A stretch of 64,000 nucleotides of DNA from Candidatus Chloroploca asiatica (GCF_002532075.1 NZ_LYXE01000024.1:40825-104824), one strand, 5' to 3'; positions 18,408 to 28,364 are shown, numbered from the stretch's first letter. Numbers and translations are program-made. Notes: a model not told the origin generated them from the letters alone.

Positions 18408-20378
18408 ATGCTTTCGTACCGTCTGGCCGATCTGAGTGGGCCATTTTTTGATCCTGAGAAACCGTTTCGCAACTGGTCGTCGTTCCCCTACGATCAGCTT
18501 GATCTGCCGACGGCCCCGTATGTTGACCTACATCAACTCGATCAGGGGGTCGCACGGGCGTGTGCGCAACTTGATGTCTTGCACGCACAGGGCTACAATG
18601 GGGTTGTGGTGGATAACCTGGCCCACCTGGTTGCGTTTGATGGCCCTGGTGAACCAGTGTATGCTGCTGATAGCCCGGTGCGACGGCGTGCGCTTGTCTA
18701 TCGCCGCGCCTTTGCATCGCTTGCCGAACATGCAGCCGCCCTTGGCATGCACTTTTTTGTGACCACCGATATGCAGTGGAGCACGCCGGAGTTGCGGCAG
18801 GCGGTTGGTGTCCTCGACGCTGGCAATCCACGTCTCGTGGCGCTTAATCAGCGTGCGCTCGCCGAGCTTTTTGCGGCTCTCCCGCAGGTGAGCGGGCTTG
18901 TGGTGCGCGTGGGCGAAGCGGGCGGGGCGCACAATCAGGGTGATACCTATACTGGCCATATGATCTATACAACGTCGGCGGCTTTGCGTATGCTGATCGA
19001 GCAGTTGTTGCCCGTGTGTGAAGAGTCCGGCAAGCAGTTGATCATCCGTACCTGGAGTGTCGGTATTGGCGAACTGGGTGATCTGATCTGTTCGCCTGCC
19101 CGTTATGCTGCGACGTTTGGTGGCCTCACTTCCCCCAACCTGCTTGTTTCGATCAAGCATGGGCCAGCCGACTTTTTTCGTCTGCTGCCAGCCAACCCGA
19201 CACTGGGCTTGCCAGGCCCACGCCAACTGATCGAATTCCAGAATCGCCGTGAGTATGAACTCTTTGGTCTGGTGCCGAGTTCAATTGTCACCTTGCACGG
19301 TATGGCGCTAGCGCGTGCGGCGCGTGATCCACAGTGTGCTGGCTTCTGGGCGTGGAATAGTACCGGCGGCTGGGGCGGCGGGCAGGCTTCGCTGGGACAG
19401 AGCGGCTGGAACCTCTGGACTGAATTGAATAGTGCGGTAACGGCGGCGCTTGCCGATCAAGCCGCATTTGCGAGCGAAACCTTTGTCCGTGACTGGCTCC
19501 ATACTCGTCTTGGGTTGGTGTGTAGCCCTGCTTTTGTTGATGTCGCTGCGGATCTCTATCGCGACTCGGCTCAGTTTCTTGAACAGGGTTGGTATATGAG
19601 CCACTTGCCACAGGCGGTCAACCGGCTTGGCGGGGTCTATCTTTCGCCTTTGCTCTGGGTCTGGTGGATGCGTCCGACGGCCTCACTCCCGATCTGGGCG
19701 TATTTAGCCGGCGCTGTGGCTTCGCCGCAGACGGTGCTCGAGGCGAGTGCGCGAGCGGTGGCGCGAGCAAGAAAGTATGCGGAACGTTTGGCAGAACTTG
19801 CGACTGAGGCCGCAGAGGTTCAGTTTGTCGTTGACAGTGCCCGTTATCTCGCCGATGTGCTGGCGCTGGCCTATGCGATCCGCGCATGCATGTTTGCTTT
19901 GTTGCAGCAGGCTCAGGCGGTAGAGCCGCGTTTGCGTAGCGATCTGCGCAAGGAAGTTGCGCAACTGATGGAGCAGATTGCTATGCACCAGGCAACCTGG
20001 CGGCAGCGACGTGATTTTCCAGCGTTGGAGCTTGAGGAAGTCGAGCGCTTTCTTGCCGAACTCCGTACGCATCCCCGGCGGTTAGAGCTGCAGGCCCGCT
20101 TTGCCCTGGCGGCCGTTGGTCTGATACGCCACGAACGCAAACGCGCACTTGCCGGCGCTGCGGGGCTCGTTGGGGCGACCGGTGTTGCCCTCGTTATGCT
20201 TGGGCATCGCCATGGTCGGCTTGGCCTCGCCAGCTTAGCGACAGGCTTGGCTTTGCTTGCGCCGTTGCGTCACCAGGCCTTTCAGGCATTGCTCCCCTGG
20301 TTCAGCGAGCGCTTCAACGTGTTACCGTCGATCTTCTTTGAAACTGGCCCGGCTCTGGGTGAGTGGGTCGAGGGATAA
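18408..20378 (+). CDS. TIM-barrel glycosidase-like protein with C-terminal hydrophobic segment
   Basis: The 656-residue protein resembles alpha-glucuronidase-type or other TIM-barrel glycosidases in its first 400 residues: strands such as YNGVVVDNL, HFFVTTDMQW, GLVVRVGEAGG and QLIIRTWSVG carry acidic residues at their ends. No signal peptide is seen, so it may act inside the cell. A helical region (about 420-570) and a paired hydrophobic stretch near 590-630 follow. I do not recognise the exact family; substrate and activity are open. It stands alone between hairpins, convergent with the sigma factor. Confidence 0.6.
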   Translation: MLSYRLADLSGPFFDPEKPFRNWSSFPYDQLDLPTAPYVDLHQLDQGVARACAQLDVLHAQGYNGVVVDNLAHLVAFDGPGEPVYAADSPVRRRALVYRRAFASLAEHAAALGMHFFVTTDMQWSTPELRQAVGVLDAGNPRLVALNQRALAELFAALPQVSGLVVRVGEAGGAHNQGDTYTGHMIYTTSAALRMLIEQLLPVCEESGKQLIIRTWSVGIGELGDLICSPARYAATFGGLTSPNLLVSIKHGPADFFRLLPANPTLGLPGPRQLIEFQNRREYELFGLVPSSIVTLHGMALARAARDPQCAGFWAWNSTGGWGGGQASLGQSGWNLWTELNSAVTAALADQAAFASETFVRDWLHTRLGLVCSPAFVDVAADLYRDSAQFLEQGWYMSHLPQAVNRLGGVYLSPLLWVWWMRPTASLPIWAYLAGAVASPQTVLEASARAVARARKYAERLAELATEAAEVQFVVDSARYLADVLALAYAIRACMFALLQQAQAVEPRLRSDLRKEVAQLMEQIAMHQATWRQRRDFPALELEEVERFLAELRTHPRRLELQARFALAAVGLIRHERKRALAGAAGLVGATGVALVMLGHRHGRLGLASLATGLALLAPLRHQAFQALLPWFSERFNVLPSIFFETGPALGEWVEG

Positions 20379-20385
20379 TCACGTA

Positions 20386-20410
20386 TGGCGAGGGCTGTCA
20401 GCCTTCGCCA
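20386..20410. terminator. short hairpin between convergent genes
   Basis: Twelve-base arms (20386-20397, 20399-20410, one G:T pair) lie between the convergent glycosidase-like and sigma-factor genes. This is probably a bidirectional terminator. Confidence 0.5.
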
Positions 20411-20428
20411 CACGCGATCAGCTTGCGT

Positions 20429-20995
20429 TCAGTCTTCTGTCGAAACATCTTCACCAAGGCTGGTGCGGATCAGGCGACCCAGGCGTTCGTGGGCCCGGTG
20501 TTGCAATGATTTGACTGCGCCAATGCTACGCCCTAGCTGGTTGGCGGTCTCTTCGAGTGAGAGGCCGTAGCTATGGCGGAGTAAGATGACCTGGCGCTGG
20601 GCTTCGCTGAGGTGAACGAGCGCTTCTTGGAGCGCTGCTTCATGGATGCGATCGGCAAGTTTCGTTTCGGGTCCTTCACTGATCGCGCACCATTCGCTGA
20701 GTGGGGTTTGTTTGCGCCTTTTGTTACGCCGCAGGGTGTCAACGGTGCGGGCGTGCGCAATGCTGTAGAGCCATGATCCGATTGACCATCCCCGGTCTTC
20801 GTAGCGTTCGATGCTCTCGAGCATGCGTAAAAAGACATCGGACTGGATGTCGCGGGCGACTTCGGCGTCACCAATGCGATAGTAAACATAGCGATAGATC
20901 CCGGGTGCAAAGCGTTCGTAAATGGTTGATAAGGCTTCGGGGTCGGCGGATCGCGCACGACGAACAAGATCCTCGGGGAGTGCTGTTGTGTTCAT
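20429..20995 (-). CDS. ECF-family RNA polymerase sigma factor
   Basis: This 188-residue protein has sigma region 2 (FAPGIYRYVYYRIGDAEVA, then SDVFLRMLE) and region 4 with LSEAQRQVILLRHSYGLS and EETANQLGRSIGAVKS, and no region 1.1 or 3. Start at 20995 gives the usual family length; in-frame ATGs upstream at 21013 and 21127 are less likely. No anti-sigma factor gene is adjacent, so control may act through a distant partner or by transcription. The regulon is unknown. Confidence 0.9.
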   Translation of the reverse strand: MNTTALPEDLVRRARSADPEALSTIYERFAPGIYRYVYYRIGDAEVARDIQSDVFLRMLESIERYEDRGWSIGSWLYSIAHARTVDTLRRNKRRKQTPLSEWCAISEGPETKLADRIHEAALQEALVHLSEAQRQVILLRHSYGLSLEETANQLGRSIGAVKSLQHRAHERLGRLIRTSLGEDVSTED

Positions 20996-21201
20996 GGTCG
21001 TCTCTCTCGCCATTTGTAAGGATGCAAGGCTTGCATTGATGCGTATCGGGGAGTACAAGTCTTGTCCGACCTGAACTCCCGTATGCGAGATGCTGACGAC
21101 GCTGGCAGCAGTGATCAATGGATGCACTGCTGAGTATAGCGAGGGGGGGGTTATGTTGGGGTTATGGATTTGTAATGAGTTAGTTCTGCGCCATGGGCGC
21201 T

Positions 21202-23196
21202 TTACGCGCCGGTGGCGTCTTCTTCAGCCTCAAGCTCGATCAAGTTGACCCCACCAGTGACGCTTGCTCCTTGCGCAAAGGGGAGACGGCGCACGATCCC
21301 GCTGTAGGGGGCCACCACCGTGTGTTCCATTTTCATCGCTTCGAGGATCATCAGGGCCTGACCCTCGGCGACCTGTTCGCCTTCGCTGACGAGCAGTTTG
21401 ATCAGCGTGCCGGGCATTGGTGCGGTGAGTCCGGCGGCATCGTGGCCACCCCCCGGTCGCGTAGCGCTATCGGCACTGAGGGGCGCAGGTTGGGTGAGCC
21501 GGTAACTGTTGCCGCGCCAGCCGATCAAGAGGTTGCCACTGTGGTCGTGCGCAAATAAAAAGCGCTCGAATTTTTCTCCGAATTCGAGTACGCATTCGGT
21601 TGCGCCCTGGATCACGCGGCGTACCGGGTGGCTTGTTCCTTGGACGCTGATTGTCCAGTCATTTCCACGGTGCTGCGTATACGCAACCAGGGCGTGGTCG
21701 CCGCTCTGGAAGCGCACTGGCACACCGGCGTTGCCCATGCGCCAGTGCAGCGCAAAGGGATCGTGGCGAAGCGGCGTTGCCGAGGTGGGCTGAGAAGGAT
21801 GCTGTGCAAGGATCGCTCCGGCCAGCACGACTTCCAACGGCGGCTCGGCAGGCTGTTCGATCTCCAGGGGATAATCGCTCAGAAAACCGGTATGGGTTGC
21901 GCCCGTCGCAAAAGCAGGATGGGCCGCAAGCGCACGAAGCAGGGCAAGATTGGTGGTCAGTCCGAGCACTACGGTTGACTCAAGGGCAGCCCGGAGGCGC
22001 TCGACGGCTGCGGTGCGGTCTTCGCCCGCGACGATCAGCTTGGCGATCATCGGGTCGTAATGCACGGTCACCTCATCGCCGCTACTCAAGCCGGCGTCGA
22101 CGCGGATGCCCGGGCCAGTTGGTGGCGCAAAAAGCGCCAGTTGTCCAATGGCGGGCAAATACGAGACCGGATCTTCGGCATAGAGGCGTACCTCGATCGC
22201 GTGGCCGCGCATCGCGATCTCGCTCTGGGTCAAGGTGAGCGGTTCGCCCCTGGCGATAGCAATCTGCCAGCGCACCAGATCGAGCCCGGTCACCAATTCA
22301 GTCACAGGGTGTTCAACCTGCAAGCGCGTATTCATCTCGAGAAAATAGAACTGACCCTCGGGATCAAGGACAAACTCGACGGTACCAGCATTGACATACC
22401 CGGCGGCCCGTGCGACGCGCACGGCTGCCTCGCCCATCGTTGCGCGCAGGGCAGGACTCAGGGCGGGTGACGGAGCCTCTTCGAGGATCTTCTGATGGCG
22501 GCGCTGGATCGAGCATTCGCGCTCGCCGAGGTGCAGCACCGTCCCATAGGCATCGGCGAGCACCTGGATCTCGACGTGGCGCGGGCGTACGATGAGGCGT
22601 TCGAGCAGCACGGCATCATCGCCAAAAGCCGCGCGGGACTCGCGGCGAGCGCCGGCGAGCGCGTCGGTGAAGCCGGCGAGATCAGTGACGACCCGCATGC
22701 CCTTGCCGCCGCCACCGGCACTCGCCTTGATCAGCAGCGGCGTGCCAATGCGTTTGGCCTCGGCCAGTAAGCGTTCATCAGACTGATCCGGCCCATCGTA
22801 GCCTGGAACGACCGGCACACCGGCGGCCGTGGCGAGGTGACGGGCCCCAATCTTGCCACCCATGGCCTCGATCGCCTCGGGGGGCGGGCCAACAAAGATC
22901 AACCCCGCCTCGCGGCACATCCGGGCAAACGCCGCATTCTCGGCAAGAAAGCCATAGCCGGGATGGATCGCCTCGGCCCCGGTTGCCTGGGCCGCCGCAA
23001 TGATCGCCTCGCCACGCAGATAGCTCTGGGTCGCGGCAGGTGGCCCAAGGCAGACGGCGGCATCGGCAAGGCGCACATGCATTGCGCTTGCATCAGCCTC
23101 TGAATAGACCGCCACCGGGCTAATGCCCAGTTCACGACAGGCCCGCAGAATGCGTACGGCAATTTCACCGCGGTTGGCAATCAACATCCGTTGCAT
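21202..23196 (-). CDS. biotin-dependent acyl-CoA carboxylase alpha chain (biotin carboxylase plus BCCP)
   Basis: The 664-residue protein begins MLIANRGEIAVRI and has the ATP-grasp biotin carboxylase domain in the first 445 residues (ASAGGGGKGMRVV, FLEMNTRLQVEHPVTE). A linker and a C-terminal biotinyl domain follow, with the lysine in EAMKMEH. This is the layout of 3-methylcrotonyl-, propionyl- or acetyl-CoA carboxylase alpha chains. The carboxyltransferase subunit is not adjacent, so the acyl substrate is undetermined. The start at 23196 is chosen because the frame upstream runs into a hairpin. BirA at 7171-7983 would biotinylate it. Confidence 0.92.
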   Translation of the reverse strand: MQRMLIANRGEIAVRILRACRELGISPVAVYSEADASAMHVRLADAAVCLGPPAATQSYLRGEAIIAAAQATGAEAIHPGYGFLAENAAFARMCREAGLIFVGPPPEAIEAMGGKIGARHLATAAGVPVVPGYDGPDQSDERLLAEAKRIGTPLLIKASAGGGGKGMRVVTDLAGFTDALAGARRESRAAFGDDAVLLERLIVRPRHVEIQVLADAYGTVLHLGERECSIQRRHQKILEEAPSPALSPALRATMGEAAVRVARAAGYVNAGTVEFVLDPEGQFYFLEMNTRLQVEHPVTELVTGLDLVRWQIAIARGEPLTLTQSEIAMRGHAIEVRLYAEDPVSYLPAIGQLALFAPPTGPGIRVDAGLSSGDEVTVHYDPMIAKLIVAGEDRTAAVERLRAALESTVVLGLTTNLALLRALAAHPAFATGATHTGFLSDYPLEIEQPAEPPLEVVLAGAILAQHPSQPTSATPLRHDPFALHWRMGNAGVPVRFQSGDHALVAYTQHRGNDWTISVQGTSHPVRRVIQGATECVLEFGEKFERFLFAHDHSGNLLIGWRGNSYRLTQPAPLSADSATRPGGGHDAAGLTAPMPGTLIKLLVSEGEQVAEGQALMILEAMKMEHTVVAPYSGIVRRLPFAQGASVTGGVNLIELEAEEDATGA

Positions 23197-23214
23197 CGTT
23201 TTTCTCTTGCCCAT

Positions 23215-23227
23215 CCAGCGACGCTGG
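23215..23227. repeat. short CCAGC-GAC-GCTGG element
   Basis: A 13-base palindromic core of the apex family lies just upstream of the carboxylase start, 16 bases from the full hairpin at 23243. It looks like a decayed second copy. Confidence 0.4.
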
Positions 23228-23242
23228 CTGGTCTTATCATCC

Positions 23243-23285
23243 TGTGCGACAAACAAGCCAGCGTAGCTGGCTTGTTTGTCGCACA
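23243..23285. terminator. apex-family hairpin, 20-base arms
   Basis: Perfect arms 23243-23262 and 23266-23285 carry apex AGCCAGC-GTA-GCTGGCT. The hairpin lies 3' of the oxidoreductase gene and 5' of the carboxylase gene, both on the minus strand, so termination or attenuation between them is plausible. Confidence 0.65.
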
Positions 23286-23314
23286 AGGAAACATTCCCGT
23301 GGGCCGCAGGCCCC

Positions 23315-24295
23315 CTACGTCAGCTTTGGCAAGACATGCTCGCCGAAGGCCCGAATCCAGGCCTCCTGGTTGCGCCCGACGTTGTGGACATAGATCTTAT
23401 CAAAGCCGAGATCGAGGAAGCCTTGCAGGTGGGCACGATGCTCGTCAAGGTTGGACGAGATGAGCACCCGTCCTTTGAAGTTTTCGGGGCGCACGAGACG
23501 CGCCATAGCCGCAAAATCTTCCGGACTGCGGACATCCTGTTTGGGAAAATTCATGCCACCATTCGGCCATTCAACCATGGCTGATTCCATTGCCTCTTCG
23601 TCGGTCTCGGCCCACGAGACGTGCAGTTGCAAGAGCTTGGGCATCCTGGCCGGATCTTTGCCTGCCTCTTTGGCCCCGGCGGCAAAGTTATCGAGAATGC
23701 CGCGCAGCTTGTCGTGGTTGGCCCCGGGCGTAATCAGACCATCACAGGTCTTGCCGGCCCACTTGAGCGTCTGAGGGCCAGTCGCGGCGACATAGATTGG
23801 CACCGGCTGTTCAGGCAGCGTCCAGAGCTGCACCTTATTCATCTGGAAGTAGCGTCCGCGATAACGGATTGACTTGCCGCTGAGTAATTTCTGCATCAAC
23901 TCGGTCGCTTCTTGGAGCATCTCAAAGCGGATCAACGGCTCGGGCCATTCGCCGCCAACGACATTTTCATTGAGCAACTCGCCACTTCCGAGGCCAAGCC
24001 AGAAGCGACCAGGGAACATCGCGGCGAGGGTCGCGGCAGCATTGGCAATGACCGCCGGGTGGGTACGAAAACTCGGGCAGGTCACACCGGGGCCAAAGTC
24101 GCCCTTCGTGACCATGCCAAGTGCGCCCATCCAACTATAGGCATAGGCGTTGTGGCCCTGGGCAGGAACCCAGGGCTGAAAATGGTCAGCTGCCATTACG
24201 CCTTCAAAGCCATAACACTCGGCGAGCTTGCAATGCTCGATCAACTCAGTTGGGTGAAACTGCTCAAGGGCAGCAGAGAGGCCAATTTTTGCCAA
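23315..24295 (-). CDS. LLM-class F420-dependent oxidoreductase (TIGR03557-like)
   Basis: The 326-residue protein is a luciferase-like TIM barrel: AKIGLSAALEQFHPTELI, then GVMAADHFQPW, FWLGLGSGELLNE and VAATGPQTLKWAG. These resemble F420-dependent glucose-6-phosphate dehydrogenase-like proteins, which use coenzyme F420 rather than FMN. The TTG at 24295 behind AAGAAAGGAAA is chosen as start because the longer frame reads through a hairpin. The substrate is unknown. If the cofactor is right, the host makes F420, as several Chloroflexota do. Confidence 0.85.
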   Translation of the reverse strand: MAKIGLSAALEQFHPTELIEHCKLAECYGFEGVMAADHFQPWVPAQGHNAYAYSWMGALGMVTKGDFGPGVTCPSFRTHPAVIANAAATLAAMFPGRFWLGLGSGELLNENVVGGEWPEPLIRFEMLQEATELMQKLLSGKSIRYRGRYFQMNKVQLWTLPEQPVPIYVAATGPQTLKWAGKTCDGLITPGANHDKLRGILDNFAAGAKEAGKDPARMPKLLQLHVSWAETDEEAMESAMVEWPNGGMNFPKQDVRSPEDFAAMARLVRPENFKGRVLISSNLDEHRAHLQGFLDLGFDKIYVHNVGRNQEAWIRAFGEHVLPKLT

Positions 24296-24335
24296 AATGA
24301 TTTTCCTTTCTTCAGGGCGTTGCCGCCAACCACGG

Positions 24336-24388
24336 TTGCTTGCGCTGAAAAAAAGCCAAGTACGCTGGCTTTTTTCCAGCGCAAGCAA
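24336..24388. terminator. apex-family hairpin, slightly diverged
   Basis: Arms 24336-24360 and 24364-24388 pair with a few mismatches and include a run of A:T pairs. The apex AGCCAAGTACGCTGGCT has drifted from the family core on one side. It lies between the M20 amidohydrolase and oxidoreductase genes, both minus. Confidence 0.55.
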
Positions 24389-24412
24389 GATTCTCGGGGA
24401 CCGCAGGCCCCC

Positions 24413-25597
24413 TTACCCTTCACCGTTGAGGCAACGCAACGCTGTGTCGCAGAGAATCGCCACGCCCTGAGGCAGGCAGGCTTCATCAATATCAAAGCGA
24501 GGATTGTGATGGGGGAAGGCGGTCGCTTCATTGCTGCTCGACCCCAGGAAAAAGTAACATCCCGGGACTTTCGCCAGAACGGCCGAGAAATCTTCGCCCC
24601 CAGTGGTGCGGAAGGTCGTATTGATCTTCTCTTCGCCGAGCACGGCGGCGGCGGCTTGATAGGTGACAGCAGTTGGAGCAGGTGCATTGACGGTGGCATC
24701 CACCCCAAAGCGGATCTGCACGTCAGCGGTGGCCCCCAGGGTGTGCGCAATGCCTTCGGCGACCTCGCGGACACGGCGGTGCAGCAATTCCTGGATTTCG
24801 GGGTTGAAGCTCCGGATCGTTCCGCGCAATTCGGCGCTTTCGGCGATGACATTACCGGCCTCACCGGCTTGAAAAGCCCCGATAGTGACGACCCCCGTCT
24901 CTTCGGGGTTGAGATTGCGGGCGACGATCGTCTGGAGGGCGACCACAATCTGGGCCCCGACGAGCACCGCGTCGACCGTCTGATGTGGTTGGGCCCCGTG
25001 ACCGCCTTTCCCGTGGACAATGATCCGGAAGGGATCTGATGCCGCCATCAACGCACCGTCGCGGACGACCGCAGTGCCGAGCGGATGGCCTGACGATACA
25101 TGCAGGCCAAGCGCGATATCGGGAACCGGGCCTTCGAGCAGCCCGTCGGCAATCATCGCTACGGCGCCACCCAGGCCCTCTTCGGCGGGCTGGAACATCA
25201 GCTTGATCGTGCCTGGCAACTGGTCGCGGTGGCGGGCAAAGAGCGTGGCAACGCCGATGCCAACAGCGACGTGGGCGTCGTGACCGCATGCGTGCATCAC
25301 GCCCGGTGTTTGCGAACGATAGGGGACATCATTTGCCTCATTGATGGGCAAGGCGTCCATATCAAAACGTAGGAGCACGGTGCGTTCGCCTGGCAGATCG
25401 CCCTGCAGGATGCCAACAACCCCCGTCTGACCAACGCCTGTCTGGACTTCGTAGCCCAGTTCATCAAGCTTTGCGGCGACGATCTTGGCAGTACGAAATT
25501 CTTGAAAGCCCAACTCGGGATGCATATGCAGGTCGCGTCGAATAGCAACCAGTTCATCATGCAGCGCTTCGGCCTCGTTCAAAAACGGAACGGACAT
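24413..25597 (-). CDS. M20 family amidohydrolase (hippurate/IAA-amino acid hydrolase type)
   Basis: The 394-residue protein shows RRDLHMHPELGFQEF, the metal-binding HACGHDAHVA, an acidic FQPAEEGLGGA segment and a dimerisation domain with GKGGHGAQPH. The family hydrolyses N-acyl amino acids or related amides in the cytoplasm with two divalent metal ions. The start at 25597 follows CTGGAGGAG. A promoter-like pair lies upstream. The exact substrate cannot be predicted. Confidence 0.93.
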   Translation of the reverse strand: MSVPFLNEAEALHDELVAIRRDLHMHPELGFQEFRTAKIVAAKLDELGYEVQTGVGQTGVVGILQGDLPGERTVLLRFDMDALPINEANDVPYRSQTPGVMHACGHDAHVAVGIGVATLFARHRDQLPGTIKLMFQPAEEGLGGAVAMIADGLLEGPVPDIALGLHVSSGHPLGTAVVRDGALMAASDPFRIIVHGKGGHGAQPHQTVDAVLVGAQIVVALQTIVARNLNPEETGVVTIGAFQAGEAGNVIAESAELRGTIRSFNPEIQELLHRRVREVAEGIAHTLGATADVQIRFGVDATVNAPAPTAVTYQAAAAVLGEEKINTTFRTTGGEDFSAVLAKVPGCYFFLGSSSNEATAFPHHNPRFDIDEACLPQGVAILCDTALRCLNGEG

Positions 25598-25612
25598 ACG
25601 GCTCCTCCAGAG

Positions 25613-25642
25613 ACTATAGATGCACACAATTGGACAGATCAA
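25613..25642 (-). promoter_or_regulatory. promoter of the M20 amidohydrolase gene
   Basis: On the minus strand TTGATC (25637-25642), an 18-base spacer and TATAGT (25613-25618) lie just ahead of the ribosome binding site. Confidence 0.45.
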
Positions 25643-25676
25643 GTATACCATGATCCCTCACACCTGCTGCTTCCCG

Positions 25677-28364
25677 TTATTCCCTCGGTTCCAGCACCTG
25701 ATGGAGTAGGTTCAACAGCCGTTCAGCGGTGAAGGGTTTTTGGAGAAAAGCGATCGGACTATCATCGTGAAAATAGCTGGTCATCTCTTCGGTTGTGTAG
25801 CCACTCATTAACACCACTGGTAATGTGGGCCAGCGCTGACGTAACTGGTAAAAGACCTCTTGCCCACTCATCTGGGGCATGGTGAGATCGAGCAGGACAG
25901 CGCCAAGCGGTTGGGGCAGTTGATCGCAAATAGCGAGCCCCTGGATCCCATCGTTGGCGCTGAGCGTCCGATAGCCGCCCCGCTCAAGAATCCGGATCAC
26001 GATGCTGCGTACATCACGTTCATCGTCAATCACCAGTATCAGTGGGCGATTAGGCGGTGGCGTTGGCGGCTTGCTTGGCCCTGATGGTCTCGAGCGCGTC
26101 TTGAGGAAGGTCGTCCCCGCCTGATCGACAGGCAGCAGGATGGTAAAACTACTCCCCTTGCCCGGTGTGCTCTTAACCGTCAACGCACCCCGGTGCCCGC
26201 GCACAATGCCCATTACCGCAGCTAAGCCGAGGCCGCGCCCAGCAAACTTCGTTGTAAAAAACGGGTCAAAAATACGTGACAAACTCGCTGATTCCATGCC
26301 AATCCCTGTATCAGTGACCATCAGACAAACATACGTACCCGCGGTTACCTCTGGGAACGTATGGAATGTCGCAAGATCGACCAACGTCAGTTCTCGCAAG
26401 AAGGTACTAATTGTCACCGTACCTCCAAGCTCGGCGAGGGACTCGGCGGCATTGACAATCAGATTCATCACTACCTGGCGAATCTGCGCGGCATCGGCTG
26501 CGATAAGGGGCAGATCTGGGGTCAGTTCCTGGTGCAAGAGCGCCTTTTTGTTGACTGAAATGCGGAGGAGACCGATCATCTCAGCGACAACCGCATTGAG
26601 ATCAAGTGGTTGCACATCGAAATGCCCGCGTCCGGCATAGGCCAGCATCTGACCAACCAGATCGGCCGCACGACGGGTCACAAGTTCAATCTCGCGGGCA
26701 CTCTGGTAGATCTCGCTCTCTTGAGGGAGATCGAGGAGCAGCAGACTCGCATTGCCGAGGATCGCCGCAAGCAGATTGTTGAAATCGTGGGCAATGCCGC
26801 CGGCCATCACGCCGAGGCTTTCGAGGCGTTGGGCCTCAAACATCTTGCGTTCGACCGCGAGGCGGGCTTCTTCGGCGTGCCGACGGGCGGTAATATCTTG
26901 CCCTACCACTAGCAACTCAATCGGCTTGCCCCGCACATCTTGCCGCCAGGTCAGCGACCAGAAGAAGGTGCGTTCACTGTCATTATCCAGCGCGATCGTT
27001 GTTTCAAGCGAGAACGGCTGTGTCCCGGTAGTTGTTGTGCGGGCAAGTTCGGCAAACGCGACGCGGTCAGCAGGGGCCACAAATGTCCGCAAATAATCGC
27101 GTCCGAGCGCTGCTTCACGGGCCATCCCAAAGACCCGTTCAGCCTCGCGATTGAACTCGGTCACCCGCAACATCGGGTCAAGACAGACAATCACACTGCC
27201 AGCCGTTTCGACCAGTGAGCGAAAGCGGAGCGCGGCATCCTCGACGCGAGCAAAGAGGCGGGCATTCACGAGGGCGACACTGATCTGATCGGCCAGAAGA
27301 GTGAGTAACTTCAGGTCATCATCCGAGAGCGCCGGCTCCCCTGAGGATTCGATGCTAATAATGCCTGCGACCTGCTGATGTCCATAACGAATCGGTACAA
27401 AGATACCCTGGGTTATCCCTGATACGGCATGCAAAAAATCTGGATCGGTCGAAGCATCACGCACAAAATAGGCCTTGCCATCGCGGACAGTGCGTCCGAT
27501 CACGCCCTCGTTGAGATGGATCACCGGTAGGACATGCTCGTAGCCGATCCATGTCTGCAAGTGTAACTCTTCACCTTCACGCAAATAGATGCTGACAAAG
27601 GTATACCCAAAGACCTGGCTAAGCTGGTTGACGACCGTTTCACAGATCTGATCAAGCCGGACTGACGTGGTAATCGCCTGGGCCACGCGCTGGATCGTTC
27701 CCAACTCAGCGAGGCGCCGCTGGGTATCACGATAGAGGATCGCGTTGTCGACAACGACCGCAGCACGTCGGGTCAATTCCGTTGCCAGGGCCTGAAGTGC
27801 GGGGGTGAATTTCCGTCGCGACTCGGCCATCGTAAACGTGATGGCTCCCCTGGTTTGACCACGGACATTGAGCGGAACGGTGAATGAGGCATACGGCTTG
27901 AGTTGTCGGATCAGTTCAAGATAGTCAGCATCAAACGTATGCTGGCCAAAGAAATGGGTGCTAAAGTCCTCAATCAGTTCGGGTTGTCCGGTCGAGATGA
28001 CGCGGGGAAAGAGCCAGGGGGCATTGGCAGGCAATTGATAACAACTGATTGTATCGGCGAGCGCCTGCTGATCCGGGCTGGCGCAGACGAGGGCGAGGCG
28101 TCGAGGAACCGAGGATGGTTCGGCGAGCGCGACCGCGCACCAGTCGGCAAGCAAGGGGACGGCGAGATGGGCGATCCGGCTCAGAACTTGCTCGTAGTCG
28201 AGCGATGAGGTCAAGACAACGCCCGCAGCGGCCAGAAAACGGGCCTGTGCATCATCCCACTGGCCTTCATCTGTCTTCTCTTCAGACCATCCATCTTCCA
28301 GTGAAGGTGTTAATGGTGTCATCATGGCGTCCAGGGTATTGTAACCAGGTTTTACGTGAGACAT
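25677..28364 (-). CDS. hybrid sensor histidine kinase (GAF-GAF-PAS-HisKA-HATPase-REC)
   Basis: The 895-residue protein has two GAF domains (about 35-190 and 215-365) and a PAS domain (about 375-490). The phosphoacceptor helix GGIAHDFNNLLAAI follows, then an ATPase domain with GMESASLSRIFDPFF and GRGLGLAAVMGI, and a C-terminal receiver beginning LILVIDDERDVRS with its aspartate in LLDLTMPQMSG. There are no membrane segments, so it senses a cytoplasmic signal. No cognate output regulator is adjacent; phosphotransfer is probably to its own receiver and then onward. Confidence 0.93.
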   Translation of the reverse strand: MSHVKPGYNTLDAMMTPLTPSLEDGWSEEKTDEGQWDDAQARFLAAAGVVLTSSLDYEQVLSRIAHLAVPLLADWCAVALAEPSSVPRRLALVCASPDQQALADTISCYQLPANAPWLFPRVISTGQPELIEDFSTHFFGQHTFDADYLELIRQLKPYASFTVPLNVRGQTRGAITFTMAESRRKFTPALQALATELTRRAAVVVDNAILYRDTQRRLAELGTIQRVAQAITTSVRLDQICETVVNQLSQVFGYTFVSIYLREGEELHLQTWIGYEHVLPVIHLNEGVIGRTVRDGKAYFVRDASTDPDFLHAVSGITQGIFVPIRYGHQQVAGIISIESSGEPALSDDDLKLLTLLADQISVALVNARLFARVEDAALRFRSLVETAGSVIVCLDPMLRVTEFNREAERVFGMAREAALGRDYLRTFVAPADRVAFAELARTTTTGTQPFSLETTIALDNDSERTFFWSLTWRQDVRGKPIELLVVGQDITARRHAEEARLAVERKMFEAQRLESLGVMAGGIAHDFNNLLAAILGNASLLLLDLPQESEIYQSAREIELVTRRAADLVGQMLAYAGRGHFDVQPLDLNAVVAEMIGLLRISVNKKALLHQELTPDLPLIAADAAQIRQVVMNLIVNAAESLAELGGTVTISTFLRELTLVDLATFHTFPEVTAGTYVCLMVTDTGIGMESASLSRIFDPFFTTKFAGRGLGLAAVMGIVRGHRGALTVKSTPGKGSSFTILLPVDQAGTTFLKTRSRPSGPSKPPTPPPNRPLILVIDDERDVRSIVIRILERGGYRTLSANDGIQGLAICDQLPQPLGAVLLDLTMPQMSGQEVFYQLRQRWPTLPVVLMSGYTTEEMTSYFHDDSPIAFLQKPFTAERLLNLLHQVLEPRE

